A program made the position numbers and the translations under genes. From Zoogloeaceae bacterium (GTDB lineage: Bacteria > Pseudomonadota > Gammaproteobacteria > Burkholderiales > Rhodocyclaceae), in NCBI GenBank assembly GCA_031281985.1, contig JAITEO010000051.1:1-11367 (forward strand): DNA of 11,367 bases, read 5' to 3'. How positions within the stretch are numbered: position 1 is the first letter of the stretch; every line of letters starts with the position of its first letter. Positions 1-7,237 of this stretch are shown in pieces. Under the pieces are notes generated by a model. It worked only from the letters and a program-made list of their open reading frames with translations. It was not told the origin of the DNA and did not search any database.

Positions 1-83
1 GGCACCCTCTCCCCCACAGGATTGGGGGAGAGGGGACGGCAAGCGGCGGCGCTTCGTTGGGTTCCTCTACCTTTCATTGCACC
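1..83 (+). repeat. Family II palindromic intergenic repeat, copy A
   Basis: A 12-bp perfect stem (CCCTCTCCCCCA at 5-16, TGGGGGAGAGGG at 23-34, 6-nt loop) is followed by a conserved tail containing GGACGGCAAGCGGCGGCGC and ending near GCACCC at 79-83. The same hairpin plus tail occurs in reverse orientation at 6301-6386: positions 5-58 match with about one difference, then the match becomes looser. I see no coding function. The following 84-149 bases, up to the end of the zinc-ribbon gene, show nothing recognisable. The element may begin before the window. Confidence 0.75.
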
Positions 84-149
84 CGCCGTAACCGGAGAGC
101 GCAATGAAATGCGCATCAAAAAGCAGTCCCCTTGTTTTTGGACGCCGCC

Positions 150-692
150 TCATGGTTCCGCCAAGAAAGCCAGGATGTCTCGCCGGTTGGGGCGGTTTGC
201 GAGCCAGGTTTTGATGCGCCGGATTTCCGCCAGGGTTTCCTCGCCGAAGCGGACGCGCAGCAGGTCATCGCGGTAGGAAACCGCCCTTTGCGCCTGCACG
301 CGCTTTTGCCAGGCTTCGCTCAGGATGACGTCGAGATAGGGCGCGAGGCCGCCCTGTTCGAGGGTTTCCCATTCGCCATCGTCGAGCCAGACCAGTTCGC
401 AGGATGGGCAAAAATCCAGCCAGAAACTTTCTGCGTTGCCGGTGCGATAACGCGCCATAAAATGCCCGCAGGAGGGACACGCGCGCGCCCGGGAAGGTGT
501 TTCGCGTCCGGGCAACGACGCGGGTTCCACGGCGGGCAGTTCGGAAAAATGCCGGTCGCGCCAGTTCCGGTAATCCGGCAATGCCAGCAGGATGCCGCGG
601 CAAGCCGCGCAACGCTTGGCCAACAGTCCGGACTGCAATTCGCAGCGCTCGAAAACTGCCTTGGGCGCGCAGGCGCAGAAAAGTTTTTGCAT
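150..692 (-). CDS. TFIIB-type zinc-ribbon domain protein (zf-TFIIB family)
   Basis: A 180-residue soluble protein. Residues 72-107 match the zf-TFIIB zinc ribbon: C72-x2-C75, then C95-x2-C98 followed by the typical VWLDDGEWETL. A second cysteine group (C6, C8, C17, C28-x2-C31) precedes it, and C28-x2-C31-RG resembles the second half of a degenerate ribbon, so two zinc sites are possible. The remaining C-terminal part is helical and charged, with no membrane segment. The start is set by an AAGGAG (699-704) six bases upstream of ATG; an in-frame upstream extension reads into the neighbouring repeat and is not credible. Members of this family are called nucleic-acid-binding on the basis of the fold, but their role is generally unknown. 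The ribosome-binding site lies only about 8 bases from the end of a family I repeat, so its promoter must lie inside or beyond that element. Confidence 0.8.
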   Translation of the reverse strand: MQKLFCACAPKAVFERCELQSGLLAKRCAACRGILLALPDYRNWRDRHFSELPAVEPASLPGRETPSRARACPSCGHFMARYRTGNAESFWLDFCPSCELVWLDDGEWETLEQGGLAPYLDVILSEAWQKRVQAQRAVSYRDDLLRVRFGEETLAEIRRIKTWLANRPNRRDILAFLAEP

Positions 693-712
693 GATGGACT
701 CCTTGTGTAGTA

Positions 713-954
713 CGTCAAAAAGTAAAAACCTACTTTTTGTGCGGCAAAGCCGCATTTTGCTACGCAAAACCAGCCTTCGGCTGTCCTGCGGCCTTCGGCC
801 TTGTGCCGGGTTGATTTGGGGTTTGAAACCAGGCGAAGCCTGGCTTCAAACCGTGTAAACCCAACGCAAAACCAGCGCGGTCTTGGAGGTTCGTTGCCTT
901 TACTTCAAAAAAAGCTGGCTTTGTCGCACAAAAGTAGATTTTCATTTTTTGACG
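713..954 (-). repeat. Family I MITE-like element, copy 1 (core inverted)
   Basis: A 242-bp non-coding element bounded by imperfect inverted repeats of about 32 bp (713-745 and 923-954), both starting CGTCAAAAA read inward. The left terminus folds alone: CAAAAAGTA (716-724), loop AAAACC, TACTTTTTG (731-739). Inside it there is a ladder of mini-hairpins with three-base loops (GCGGC-AAA-GCCGC, CAGCC-TTC-GGCTG). A 15-bp stem at 820-852 (one mismatch) follows, and then the conserved segment around GTTGCCTTTACTTC. That core runs on the minus strand, opposite to copies 2-4. There is no ORF of its own and no obvious target-site duplication. It separates the zinc-ribbon gene from cadR, and its right end supplies the cadR stop codon. 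Confidence 0.8.
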
Positions 955-1418
955 CTTCCTGACAAGCCTTTGCGGATGCCGTGCGTTCCCCCGACATGTT
1001 GCGCGGGCGTGTCCGGCATTTTTTGGGCGTGGGCGGAAAGTTCGTTCAGGATACCGCATTGGCGGACATCCTTCGCCACCGGGCAGGCTTTGCGCAGGTT
1101 CTGGAGTTGCCGCTTCAGGTTTTGCAGCGTCTCGATGCGGTGGGTCACGTGCGCGATGTGCTCTTCCAACAGCGCGTCGACCCCGGCGCAGCTTGCGTCG
1201 GGCGCATCCGCAAAGCGCAGCAATACCCGGATTTCATCCAGACTCATGTCCAGCTCCCGGCAGTGCCGGATAAAGGAAAGCCGCTCGACATGCCGGTCGC
1301 CATAAACACGGTAATTCCCTTCCGTGCGCGCCGCCTCCGGCAACAATCCCACGCGCTCGTAATACCGTATGGTTTCCACCTGCGTGCGCGCACGTTTGGC
1401 CAACTCACCAATTCGCAT
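942..1418 (-). CDS. cadR: CadR/PbrR-type MerR-family metal-responsive regulator
   Basis: A 158-residue MerR-family activator. Residues 1-70 form the winged helix-turn-helix (MRIGELAKRARTQVETIRYY, then GLL...EGNYRVY). A long dimerisation helix follows (about 80-110), then a metal-binding loop. C77, C112 and C121 sit where CadR and PbrR proteins carry their metal-binding cysteines (CadR: 77, 112, 119). This supports sensing of Cd(II), Pb(II) or Zn(II); which one cannot be told from sequence. ATG with AGGAGG nine bases upstream (1428-1433) sets the start. It is divergent from the ATPase gene, with a matching operator between them, so it likely regulates that gene and itself. Oddity: the last three codons and the stop (V-K-K-stop) are encoded by the terminal repeat of the adjacent element, so the natural C-terminus was probably altered. 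Confidence 0.9.
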   Translation of the reverse strand: MRIGELAKRARTQVETIRYYERVGLLPEAARTEGNYRVYGDRHVERLSFIRHCRELDMSLDEIRVLLRFADAPDASCAGVDALLEEHIAHVTHRIETLQNLKRQLQNLRKACPVAKDVRQCGILNELSAHAQKMPDTPAQHVGGTHGIRKGLSGSVKK

Positions 1419-1458
1419 GTCTGCACTCCTCCTGTTTCATAACCCACAGGATAACCGC

Positions 1459-1489
1459 TTGACCCTGTAGCCGCTACAGGGTTTTTACT
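1459..1489 (+). promoter_or_regulatory. MerR-type promoter and operator for cadA
   Basis: The -35 TTGACC (1459-1464) and a -10-like TTTACT (1484-1489) are 19 bp apart, the over-long spacing typical of MerR-activated promoters. The spacer holds a perfect dyad, ACCCTGTAG (1462-1470) and CTACAGGGT (1474-1482), around CCG. This is very close to known cad/pbr operators. It lies 44 bp upstream of cadR on the other strand and points toward cadA. TACTCT (1486-1491) is an alternative -10, with 21 bp spacing. Confidence 0.88.
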
Positions 1490-1493
1490 CTGT

Positions 1494-1617
1494 TGTAGGC
1501 AACGAAACCCCAAGGCCGCGCTGGTTTTTCCTTGGGGTTACCCGGGTTGAAGCCAGGCTTTGCCTGGTTTCAACCCCAAGATAACCCGGAAAAAAGTGGG
1601 TTTTCACTTTTTTCCGC
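1494..1617 (+). repeat. Family I element, copy 2 (partial, right half)
   Basis: This matches the right half of the other copies: GGCAACG at 1498, the CCGCGCTGG segment at 1516-1524, the AAGCCAGGC-TTT-GCCTGG stem and a terminal hairpin. The left terminus, mini-hairpin ladder and terminator module are missing. The right end has drifted: TTTTTTCCGC stands where the other copies have TTTTTGACG. It sits wholly between the cadA promoter and the cadA start codon, so it is transcribed as the cadA leader. Confidence 0.7.
1508..1615 (+). promoter_or_regulatory. Three-hairpin cadA 5' leader
   Basis: Three consecutive stems follow the promoter. H1 is CCCCAAGG (1508-1515) with CCTTGGGG (1530-1537). H2 is a 15-bp stem, 1544-1558 with 1562-1576, with a TTT loop and one G-T pair. 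H3 is GGAAAAAAGTG (1588-1598) with CACTTTTTTCC (1605-1615). H3 ends 9 bases before the AAGGAA ribosome-binding site (1625-1630) and has a U-run in its descending arm. That the leader affects transcript yield or stability is inference; no known riboswitch is recognised. Confidence 0.5.
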
Positions 1618-1637
1618 TTCCCATAAGGAAAGACATC

Positions 1638-3632
1638 ATGAACACCACGGAATGCGCTTCTCCCGCCGCCGCGTCTTGCGCCTGCTGTCACGCCGGGGAG
1701 GCGGCGAACCAGGAAGGCGAGGGCGAGCACTGGGGGCGCTGGGGTGGCGCTTTGTCGTTGGCGTTGCTGGCGGAGGCGCTGGACTTTGCCTTTCCCGGCA
1801 ATCTCCCGGCCAAGGGGGCGGGAATGGCGTTGGCGCTGGTTTCCATCGCGCTGGCCGGGTTTTCCGTCTATATCGGCGGCTTTGCCGCGCTTTTCAAGGG
1901 GCGTTTGAATATCAACGCCTTGATGACCGTGGCCGTGACGGGCGCGTTCCTGATTGGCGAGTGGCCGGAAGCGGCGATGGTGATGTCCCTGTTCGCCATT
2001 GCCGAGGCCATCGAGGCGCGCGCCATGGACAGGGCGCGCAACACGCTGGCCGCGCTCATCTCCCTGGCGCCGGAAGAAGCCGAAATCCGGCAGGAAGATG
2101 GCGGTTGGCGGCGCGTGGCAATCCAGTCGGTGGCAGTGGGCGCGTTCGCGCGCGTGCATCCCGGCGAGCGCATCCCGCTGGATGGCGTGGTCCACGCGGG
2201 CAAGAGCGCGGTCGATCAATCGCCGATCACCGGCGAGAGCCTGCCGGTCGATAAAGCGCCGGGCGATATGCTGTACGCGGGCACCATCAACCAGGACGCC
2301 GAACTGGAACTGCGGGTCACGGCGCTCGCTGCGGAAAGCGTGCTGGCGCGCATCGTGCGCACGGTCGAGACGGCGCAGGCGGCGCGCGCGCCCATGCAGC
2401 GGTTCGTCGATCGCTTCGCCGCCTTCTACACGCCCGCGGTATTCGCGCTGGCGGTGAGCGTCGCCGCGCTGGCGCCGTGGCTTGCGGGCTGGAGCGTGCA
2501 GGAAACGCTCTACAAGGCGCTGGTGCTCCTGGTCATCGCCTGTCCCTGCGCGCTGGTCATTTCCACGCCCGTCACCATCTTCAGCGGCCTGACCGTCGCC
2601 GCGCGGCGCGGCATCCTGATCAAGGGCGGCGTCTATCTGGAGGGCGCGCGCAAAATCAAGGCCATCGCGCTGGATAAGACCGGAACCCTCACCGAGGGCA
2701 AGCCGCGCCTGTTGGCGTTCGAGACGCTCGACACCCGCCGCGATCCCGCCGAATTGGCGCAACTCGCCCAGAGTCTTGCCGCCCGTTCCGATCATCCGGT
2801 CTCCCAGGCCATCGAGGCGGGGCTTGCCGCTGAATTTTCCCTGCGCACGATAGCGGAAGTCACGCAGTTTTCGGCGCTGCCCGGACGCGGCGTGCAGGGA
2901 AACCTCCAGGGCAGGGACTACGCGCTGGCCAATCATCGCTGGATAGAAGAGCGCGGACAGTGTTCGCCGCAACTGGAAGCCCGCCTGCGGGCGCAGGAAG
3001 AAGCCGGACGCAGCGTCACCCTGCTTACCGACGCCACGCAGGTGTTGGCGATTTGCGCCGCCGCCGATACGCTGAAACCTTCCTCGGCGGCGGCAGTGGC
3101 CGAACTGACGCGCCTGGGCGTGACGCCCGTCATCCTGAGCGGCGACAACGCGACCACTACCCGCGCCGTGGGACATCAGGCGGGCATCGAGGAAGCGCAC
3201 GGCAACCTCTTGCCGGAAGACAAACTCGCCGCCCTGGAGGCGCTGAAGGCACGTTTCGGCGTCATCGGCATGGCGGGCGACGGCATCAACGACGCGCCCG
3301 CGCTGGCCCAGGCGGACATCGGCTTTGCCATGGGCGCGGGCACGCACATCGCCATGGAAGCCGCCGACATCGTGGTCATGAACGACGATCTCGCGCGCCT
3401 GCCCGAAACCATCCTGCTTTCCCGCCGCGTCCACGGCATCCTCTGGCAGAACATCGCGCTGGCGCTGGGCATCAAATTCGCCTTCCTGCTCGCCGCCCTG
3501 CTGGGACACGCTACCTTGTGGATGGCGGTTTTCGCGGACATGGGCGCAAGCCTGCTGGTCATCGGCAACGCCCTGCGCGTACTGCGCAACGCCCACGGCG
3601 CGGGGACGGCGCGCGCAGCGGGGAAAAACTAA
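1638..3632 (+). CDS. cadA: P1B-type Cd/Zn/Pb-translocating P-type ATPase
   Basis: A 664-residue inner-membrane pump that exports soft divalent cations using ATP. Visible motifs: actuator TGES (198-201), CPC metal site in a membrane helix (302-304), phosphorylation site D346-KTGT, the HP motif (386-387), and GDGINDAP (547-554). D634-M-G in the last membrane region matches the DxG metal ligand of Cd/Zn/Pb pumps, so copper specificity is unlikely. The N-terminus lacks the usual HMA domain and GMTCxxC motif; it has only a short cysteine-rich tag (C6, C14, C16, C17, H18), so the protein is shorter than canonical CadA/ZntA. ATG 1638 follows AAGGAA with 7-nt spacing; an in-frame ATG at 1560 lies in repeat DNA and was rejected. 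It is controlled by the CadR-type promoter upstream. zntA or pbrA would be alternative names. Confidence 0.93.
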   Translation: MNTTECASPAAASCACCHAGEAANQEGEGEHWGRWGGALSLALLAEALDFAFPGNLPAKGAGMALALVSIALAGFSVYIGGFAALFKGRLNINALMTVAVTGAFLIGEWPEAAMVMSLFAIAEAIEARAMDRARNTLAALISLAPEEAEIRQEDGGWRRVAIQSVAVGAFARVHPGERIPLDGVVHAGKSAVDQSPITGESLPVDKAPGDMLYAGTINQDAELELRVTALAAESVLARIVRTVETAQAARAPMQRFVDRFAAFYTPAVFALAVSVAALAPWLAGWSVQETLYKALVLLVIACPCALVISTPVTIFSGLTVAARRGILIKGGVYLEGARKIKAIALDKTGTLTEGKPRLLAFETLDTRRDPAELAQLAQSLAARSDHPVSQAIEAGLAAEFSLRTIAEVTQFSALPGRGVQGNLQGRDYALANHRWIEERGQCSPQLEARLRAQEEAGRSVTLLTDATQVLAICAAADTLKPSSAAAVAELTRLGVTPVILSGDNATTTRAVGHQAGIEEAHGNLLPEDKLAALEALKARFGVIGMAGDGINDAPALAQADIGFAMGAGTHIAMEAADIVVMNDDLARLPETILLSRRVHGILWQNIALALGIKFAFLLAALLGHATLWMAVFADMGASLLVIGNALRVLRNAHGAGTARAAGKN

Positions 3633-3637
3633 GTGTT

Positions 3638-3869
3638 CGTCAAAAAATAAACCCCAACCTGCGGCCTTCGGTCTTGTGCCGGTTCAGTTTGCAAAAAAGG
3701 GCAAGCGAGCGCTTCGCCCTTTTTTGGAGTAAAGGCAACGTAACCCCACAGCCGGATGGGCTTGCACCCTGCAAAGGGTTTTGCGTTGGGTTTACACGGC
3801 TTGAAGCCAGGCTTTGCCTGGCTTCAAGCCCAAGATAAACCGGCAAAAAATGGGGGTTATTTTTTGACG
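3638..3869 (+). repeat. Family I MITE-like element, copy 3
   Basis: A 232-bp element starting 6 bp after the cadA stop and ending 5 bp before the transglycosylase stop codon on the other strand. The ends are inverted repeats (CGTCAAAAAATAA at 3638-3650, mirrored at the right end). The right terminus folds as CAAAAAAT (3844-3851) with ATTTTTTG (3859-3866). The left end has lost its second arm, and only a remnant of the mini-hairpin ladder remains. A perfect 15-bp stem (3798-3812 with 3816-3830, loop TTT) and a terminator hairpin lie inside. It fills the whole gap between the convergent genes. Confidence 0.82.
3693..3725 (+). terminator. Bidirectional intrinsic terminator in copy 3
   Basis: AAAAAAGGGC (3693-3702) pairs with GCCCTTTTTT (3716-3725). 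An inner stem AAGCG/CGCTT has a single bulged C, and the loop is AG. The A-run and T-run at opposite ends make it usable from both strands, which suits its place between convergent cadA and the transglycosylase gene. Confidence 0.8.
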
Positions 3870-3873
3870 CCTC

Positions 3874-4548
3874 CTAACGCGCCGCGCCGGGCGCAGTCGC
3901 GGATTCCCCCTCCTGGGGGCCTGCGCCTGGCTGCTCGCTTTCGTTCCCGGTCTTGGGCGCGGATGGCGGGGTAAAACGCCAGCGATCCCAGGCGGCCTTG
4001 ACCAGGTTGGGGTATTCGGCGCGTCCCAGGCTGCCGTTGTAGCGTCCCAGGGCGCGGAAGAGGTTGCCTTTCTCAATGTTCAGGTAGTGGCGCAGGATGG
4101 TGCAGCCGTAGCGCAGGTTGGTGCGCAGATGGAACAGGTTGTCGTCGGGCTGGCCGATGACCTTGACCCAGAACGGCATGACCTGCATGTAGCCCCTGGC
4201 GCCGGCGGAGGATACGGCGTACTTGCGAAAACCGGATTCGACCTGGATCAAGCCCAGCACCAACTGCGGATCGAGTCCGGCGCGGGTGGCTTCGTAGTGG
4301 ATGGCGCGCAGGAGTTCCAATCGGTATTCCGCGTCGGGAATGCGGCTGGCGAGGCGCTCCGACATGGCGGAAAGCCAGGCGAGCGCCTCGGCGTAATCCT
4401 TGAAGGAACTGCCCGGCGGCCGCTTGTCGGCAATCGCGCCGGAAAGCGCCGCCCGGACGCTGGCGGACAAGGGTTCATACTGCTGCGCCCCCGCCCAGAG
4501 CAGGGACGGGAAAATCCCCAGCAGCAAGACGACAATCAGGCGACGCAC
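3874..4548 (-). CDS. SLT-domain lytic transglycosylase, exported
   Basis: A 224-residue periplasmic enzyme that cleaves peptidoglycan between MurNAc and GlcNAc. A signal peptide occupies residues 1-19 (RR, then a leucine-rich core ending LLWA before GAQQ). The SLT domain follows: catalytic glutamate E104 in [20 protein letters not shown], then VMPFW, a [13 protein letters not shown] helix and ALGRYNGS. The last 35 or so residues are Pro/Gly/Glu-rich and look disordered. I chose GTG at 4548 as the start because it begins right at the signal peptide and overlaps the proS end by 13 nt, with GAGAA five bases upstream. An ATG at 4623 would put 25 polar residues ahead of the signal sequence. Expression is probably coupled to proS. 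The domain class is certain, but which named Mlt/Slt it is remains uncertain. Confidence 0.87.
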   Translation of the reverse strand: MRRLIVVLLLGIFPSLLWAGAQQYEPLSASVRAALSGAIADKRPPGSSFKDYAEALAWLSAMSERLASRIPDAEYRLELLRAIHYEATRAGLDPQLVLGLIQVESGFRKYAVSSAGARGYMQVMPFWVKVIGQPDDNLFHLRTNLRYGCTILRHYLNIEKGNLFRALGRYNGSLGRAEYPNLVKAAWDRWRFTPPSAPKTGNESEQPGAGPQEGESATAPGAAR

Positions 4549-6266
4549 AGCCGTTCTCGCAAGAAAGCCAGCAGGTCGCTCTTTTCCAGCAGGGTGGCCG
4601 CCGCGTCCTGGCGTCCCTTCCATTCCAGCTTGCCCTCCTTCAGGCCGCGCTCGCCCACGACGACGCGCCCCGGAATGCCGATCAACTCCATGTCGGCAAA
4701 CAGCACGCCGGGACGCTCATCGCGATCGTCGAGCAACACGTCGAACCCGGCGGCAAGCAGTTCCGCGTACAACTGGTCGGCGGCAGCCCGGACCGCTTCG
4801 TTCTTGTGATAACCCATCGGCACGATGGCAATCTGAAAAGGCGCGAGGGCGGCGGGGAAGACGATGCCCTTATCATCGTTTCCCTGTTCGATGGCCGCGC
4901 CGACGATGCGCGAGACGCCGATGCCGTAGCAGCCCATTTCCATGACCTGGCGCTTGCCCTGTTCATCCAGGTAGCAGCATTCCAGCGCGCGCGCGTAGGT
5001 CGTGCGCAACTGGAAGATATGTCCGACCTCGATGCCGCGGCACAGCGCCAGCGCGCCCTTGCCGTCCGGCGAAGGATCGCCCGCGACCACGTTGCGCAAG
5101 TCGGCGACTTCCGGTTCCGGGCAGTCGCGGCCAAGATGGACGCCGGTCAAATGAAAACCCGCCGCGTTCGCGCCGCAGACGAAATCGCCCATGACCGCCA
5201 CGCTGCGGTCGGCAATGACGCGCACCCTGCGGGTATCCACGCCCACGGGGCCGATATAGCCCGCCTCGCAGCCCAGGAATTCCACGATTTCCGCCTCAGA
5301 AGCAAAACGAAAGGGCGCAAGTCCATCGATCTTGCCCGCCTTGACTTCATTCAACACGTGATCGCCGCGCAACAAGAGCAGGGCGAATTGCGGCCTCTCG
5401 CCTTCGCGCACCACGGCAATGGCCTTGACCAGCCGGGTGAGCGGAATATGCAGGAATTCGGCGACTTCGGCGCAGGCGGTCTTGTCGGGCGTCGCCACCT
5501 TTTGCAGCGGAGCGGCAGCAGTAGCGGCGGGGCGGGGAATGGAGGGCGTCAGGGCTTCGGCCAGTTCCACGTTGGCGGCATAATCGGAATCCGGGCAATA
5601 GGCGATGTCATCCTCGCCGGTCTCGGCAATCACATGGAATTCGTGCGATCCCGTGCCGCCGATGGAGCCGGTATCCGCCGCCACGGCGCGAAATTGCAGC
5701 CCCAGGCGGGTGAAGATGCGGTGGTAGGTGGCGTGCATCAGCGCGTATTCCCGCTGCAAATCCGCGAAACTCGTGTGAAAGGAGTAGCCGTCCTTCATCA
5801 GGAATTCGCGTCCGCGCATGACGCCGAAGCGGGGACGGATTTCGTCGCGGAACTTGGTCTGGATCTGGTAGAAGTGCAGCGGCAACTGGCGATAGCTCTT
5901 CACGTCGCGGCGCACCACGTCGGTGATGACTTCTTCATGCGTGGGGCCGATGACGAAATCGCGCTGATGCCGATCCTTGAAACGCAGCAGTTCCGGGCCG
6001 TACTTTTCCCAGCGCCCGGATTCCTGCCAAAGCTCGGCGGGCTGCACGGCGGGCATCAGGAGTTCGATTGCGCCCGCGCGATCCATTTCCTCGCGAATGA
6101 CGCGCTCCACCTTGCGCAACACCCGCAGCCCCAGCGGCATCCAGGTATAGACGCCGGCAGCGGCGCGCTTGATGAGGCCGGCGCGCAACATGAGTTTCTG
6201 ACTGATTACGTCCGCATCCGCGGGCGCTTCCTTCAAGGTCGTGAAGAAGAAGCGGGAAGATCGCAT
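4536..6266 (-). CDS. proS: Prolyl-tRNA synthetase (bacterial type with INS editing domain)
   Basis: A 576-residue class II synthetase charging tRNA-Pro, colinear with E. coli ProS (572 residues, from memory). GPTHEE lies at 107-112. Motif 2 is [17 protein letters not shown] (139-155), and motif 3 is GCYGIGVSR (445-453). The INS domain, roughly 224-407, which removes mischarged alanine, includes K281 and [12 protein letters not shown]. The C-terminal anticodon-binding domain follows ([10 protein letters not shown], 511-520). The start at 6266 (MRSSRFF) aligns with MRTSQYL of E. coli and has AAGTGG nine bases upstream. ATG 6275 would add three residues. A further in-frame extension to 6503 runs through repeat DNA and was rejected. 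It is divergent from rppH and overlaps the transglycosylase gene. Confidence 0.97.
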   Translation of the reverse strand: MRSSRFFFTTLKEAPADADVISQKLMLRAGLIKRAAAGVYTWMPLGLRVLRKVERVIREEMDRAGAIELLMPAVQPAELWQESGRWEKYGPELLRFKDRHQRDFVIGPTHEEVITDVVRRDVKSYRQLPLHFYQIQTKFRDEIRPRFGVMRGREFLMKDGYSFHTSFADLQREYALMHATYHRIFTRLGLQFRAVAADTGSIGGTGSHEFHVIAETGEDDIAYCPDSDYAANVELAEALTPSIPRPAATAAAPLQKVATPDKTACAEVAEFLHIPLTRLVKAIAVVREGERPQFALLLLRGDHVLNEVKAGKIDGLAPFRFASEAEIVEFLGCEAGYIGPVGVDTRRVRVIADRSVAVMGDFVCGANAAGFHLTGVHLGRDCPEPEVADLRNVVAGDPSPDGKGALALCRGIEVGHIFQLRTTYARALECCYLDEQGKRQVMEMGCYGIGVSRIVGAAIEQGNDDKGIVFPAALAPFQIAIVPMGYHKNEAVRAAADQLYAELLAAGFDVLLDDRDERPGVLFADMELIGIPGRVVVGERGLKEGKLEWKGRQDAAATLLEKSDLLAFLRERLCVA

Positions 6267-6300
6267 AAAAAACATCCACTTGACAAAGGGTGCGATTTTA

Positions 6301-6386
6301 CAGGGTGCAATCAAAAATGGAGGAAACAAACGAAGCGCCGCCGCTTGCCGTCCCCTCTCCCCCAATCCTTTGGGGGAGAGGGTGGC
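6301..6386 (-). repeat. Family II palindromic repeat, copy B
   Basis: This is the reverse-orientation counterpart of the repeat at 1-83. A 13-bp perfect stem (CCCTCTCCCCCAA 6353-6365, TTGGGGGAGAGGG 6370-6382, loop TCCT) is followed on the minus strand by the GCGGCGGCGC tail and ends GATTGCACCC. Its distal end lies about 35 bp upstream of the proS start, so the proS leader or promoter overlaps it. Confidence 0.75.
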
Positions 6387-6544
6387 GCGTAGCGCCGGGA
6401 GAGGGGGCGGCACGGCACGTTGTCCGGGGTTTTCTGGGAACGTTGCAGCCTGCAAGCCCTCCCCTGAGAAAAAAAAGGGGGGTTGCGGCGGTTCGTTTTG
6501 CATCCGACTTTGGTGCCTGCTCTACTGCCGCAAACCCCTCCCCA
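6387..6544. other. Non-coding stretch between repeat copies B and C
   Basis: No credible gene. It holds further C-rich and G-rich tracts (CCCTCCCCTGAG near 6458, then an A-run and G-run to 6482; CCCCTCCCC near 6536) that look like degraded pieces of the same kind of palindromic repeat. I found no RNA gene. Confidence 0.4.
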
Positions 6545-6631
6545 GCCCTCCCCTTGTCAGGGGAGGGCGTATGGCCGCGCTTCGTCTGGGATGAATTATT
6601 GACAGGACATCCTCCACTTTGAATTGCACCC
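6545..6631 (+). repeat. Family II palindromic repeat, copy C (diverged)
   Basis: A 10-bp perfect stem (GCCCTCCCCT 6545-6554, AGGGGAGGGC 6559-6568, loop TGTC) is followed by GGCCGCGCTTCGT and, after a spacer, by CCTCCACTTTGAATTGCACCC. This parallels the CCTCCATTTTTGATTGCACCC ending of copy B. The hairpin sequence has changed while the layout is kept. It points toward rppH, ending 78 bp before its start. Confidence 0.5.
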
Positions 6632-6709
6632 ACAACGGCAGGTAATTTTGCATGAAAGTTACAATTATGGAAGAATCCGCCCTAAGTCAACAATTTAGCA
6701 GGACACATC

Positions 6710-7237
6710 ATGCTCGACCGCGAAGGCTTTCGCCCGAATGTCGGCATCGTCTTGTGCAACGCCAAAAACGAGGTTTTCTGGGGAAAACGGATACGGGCGC
6801 ATTCCTGGCAGTTCCCGCAGGGCGGCATCAAGCGCGGCGAGACGCCGGAAGAGGCCATGTACCGCGAACTGCACGAGGAAATCGGGTTGCGCCCCGAACA
6901 CGTGCACATCCTGGGTAGAACCAAGGGCTGGTTGCGCTATGAGGTGCCCACACACTGGATCAGACGCGAATGGCGCGGCTCCTACAAGGGACAAAAACAG
7001 ATCTGGTTCTTGCTGCGGCTCACCGGCCACGACAGCAGCATTTCCCTGCGCGCATCCGCGCATCCCGAATTCGACGCCTGGCGCTGGCTCGACTATTGGA
7101 CGCCGCTGGAAAATGTCATCGAATTCAAGCGCGAGGTCTACACCCAGGCGTTGAACGAACTGGCACATTTTCTCGAACAGGGAAAACCCCGGCCACTTTC
7201 CGTTGCGCCGGAAGCCGCCTCGGGAGTCGAGGCATGA
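6710..7237 (+). CDS. rppH: RNA pyrophosphohydrolase RppH (Nudix)
   Basis: A 175-residue cytoplasmic Nudix hydrolase that removes pyrophosphate from 5'-triphosphate mRNA ends and so triggers decay. The N-terminus [15 protein letters not shown] and the [12 protein letters not shown] segment are typical of RppH. The Nudix box is complete at residues 38-60: G38-x5-E44-x7-R52-E53-L54-x-E56-E57-x-G59-L60. The length matches E. coli RppH (176, from memory), apart from a short extra tail after residue 160. The start has AGGA six bases upstream (6700-6703). The stop overlaps the next start as ATGA, so the CNP1-like gene is translationally coupled. The adjacent divergent proS is a common betaproteobacterial arrangement. 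Confidence 0.96.
   Translation: MLDREGFRPNVGIVLCNAKNEVFWGKRIRAHSWQFPQGGIKRGETPEEAMYRELHEEIGLRPEHVHILGRTKGWLRYEVPTHWIRREWRGSYKGQKQIWFLLRLTGHDSSISLRASAHPEFDAWRWLDYWTPLENVIEFKREVYTQALNELAHFLEQGKPRPLSVAPEAASGVEA

Noticed and set aside
1560..1637. Earlier ATG for cadA inside the repeat
   Set aside because: The added residues are repeat-encoded, the ATG sits in a hairpin stem, and the ATG at 1638 has a well-placed AAGGAA.
1485..3596. A 703-codon open frame on the minus strand opposite cadA
   Set aside because: It is an antisense shadow: high GC in the third codon position of cadA keeps the frame open. The product is low-complexity and Arg/Gly/Gln/His-rich, with no recognisable domain.
713..3869. 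CRISPR array as an explanation for the recurring repeats
   Set aside because: The repeats are dispersed between genes, long, palindromic and of variable length. There are no regular short direct repeats with unique spacers and no cas genes.
4806..6392. A 528-codon plus-strand frame opposite proS
   Set aside because: The proS frame is certain from its class II motifs. This antisense frame has no domain and begins without a ribosome-binding site.
6267..6503. N-terminal extension of ProS through the repeat
   Set aside because: The extension translates palindromic repeat DNA, and homology to E. coli ProS begins exactly at 6266. The frame simply stays open.
6600..6670. Sigma-70 promoter for rppH (TTGAAT, 18 bp, TAATTT)
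   Set aside because: The -10 candidate matches consensus poorly, and several alternatives in this A/T-rich stretch are equally good, so no promoter is annotated.
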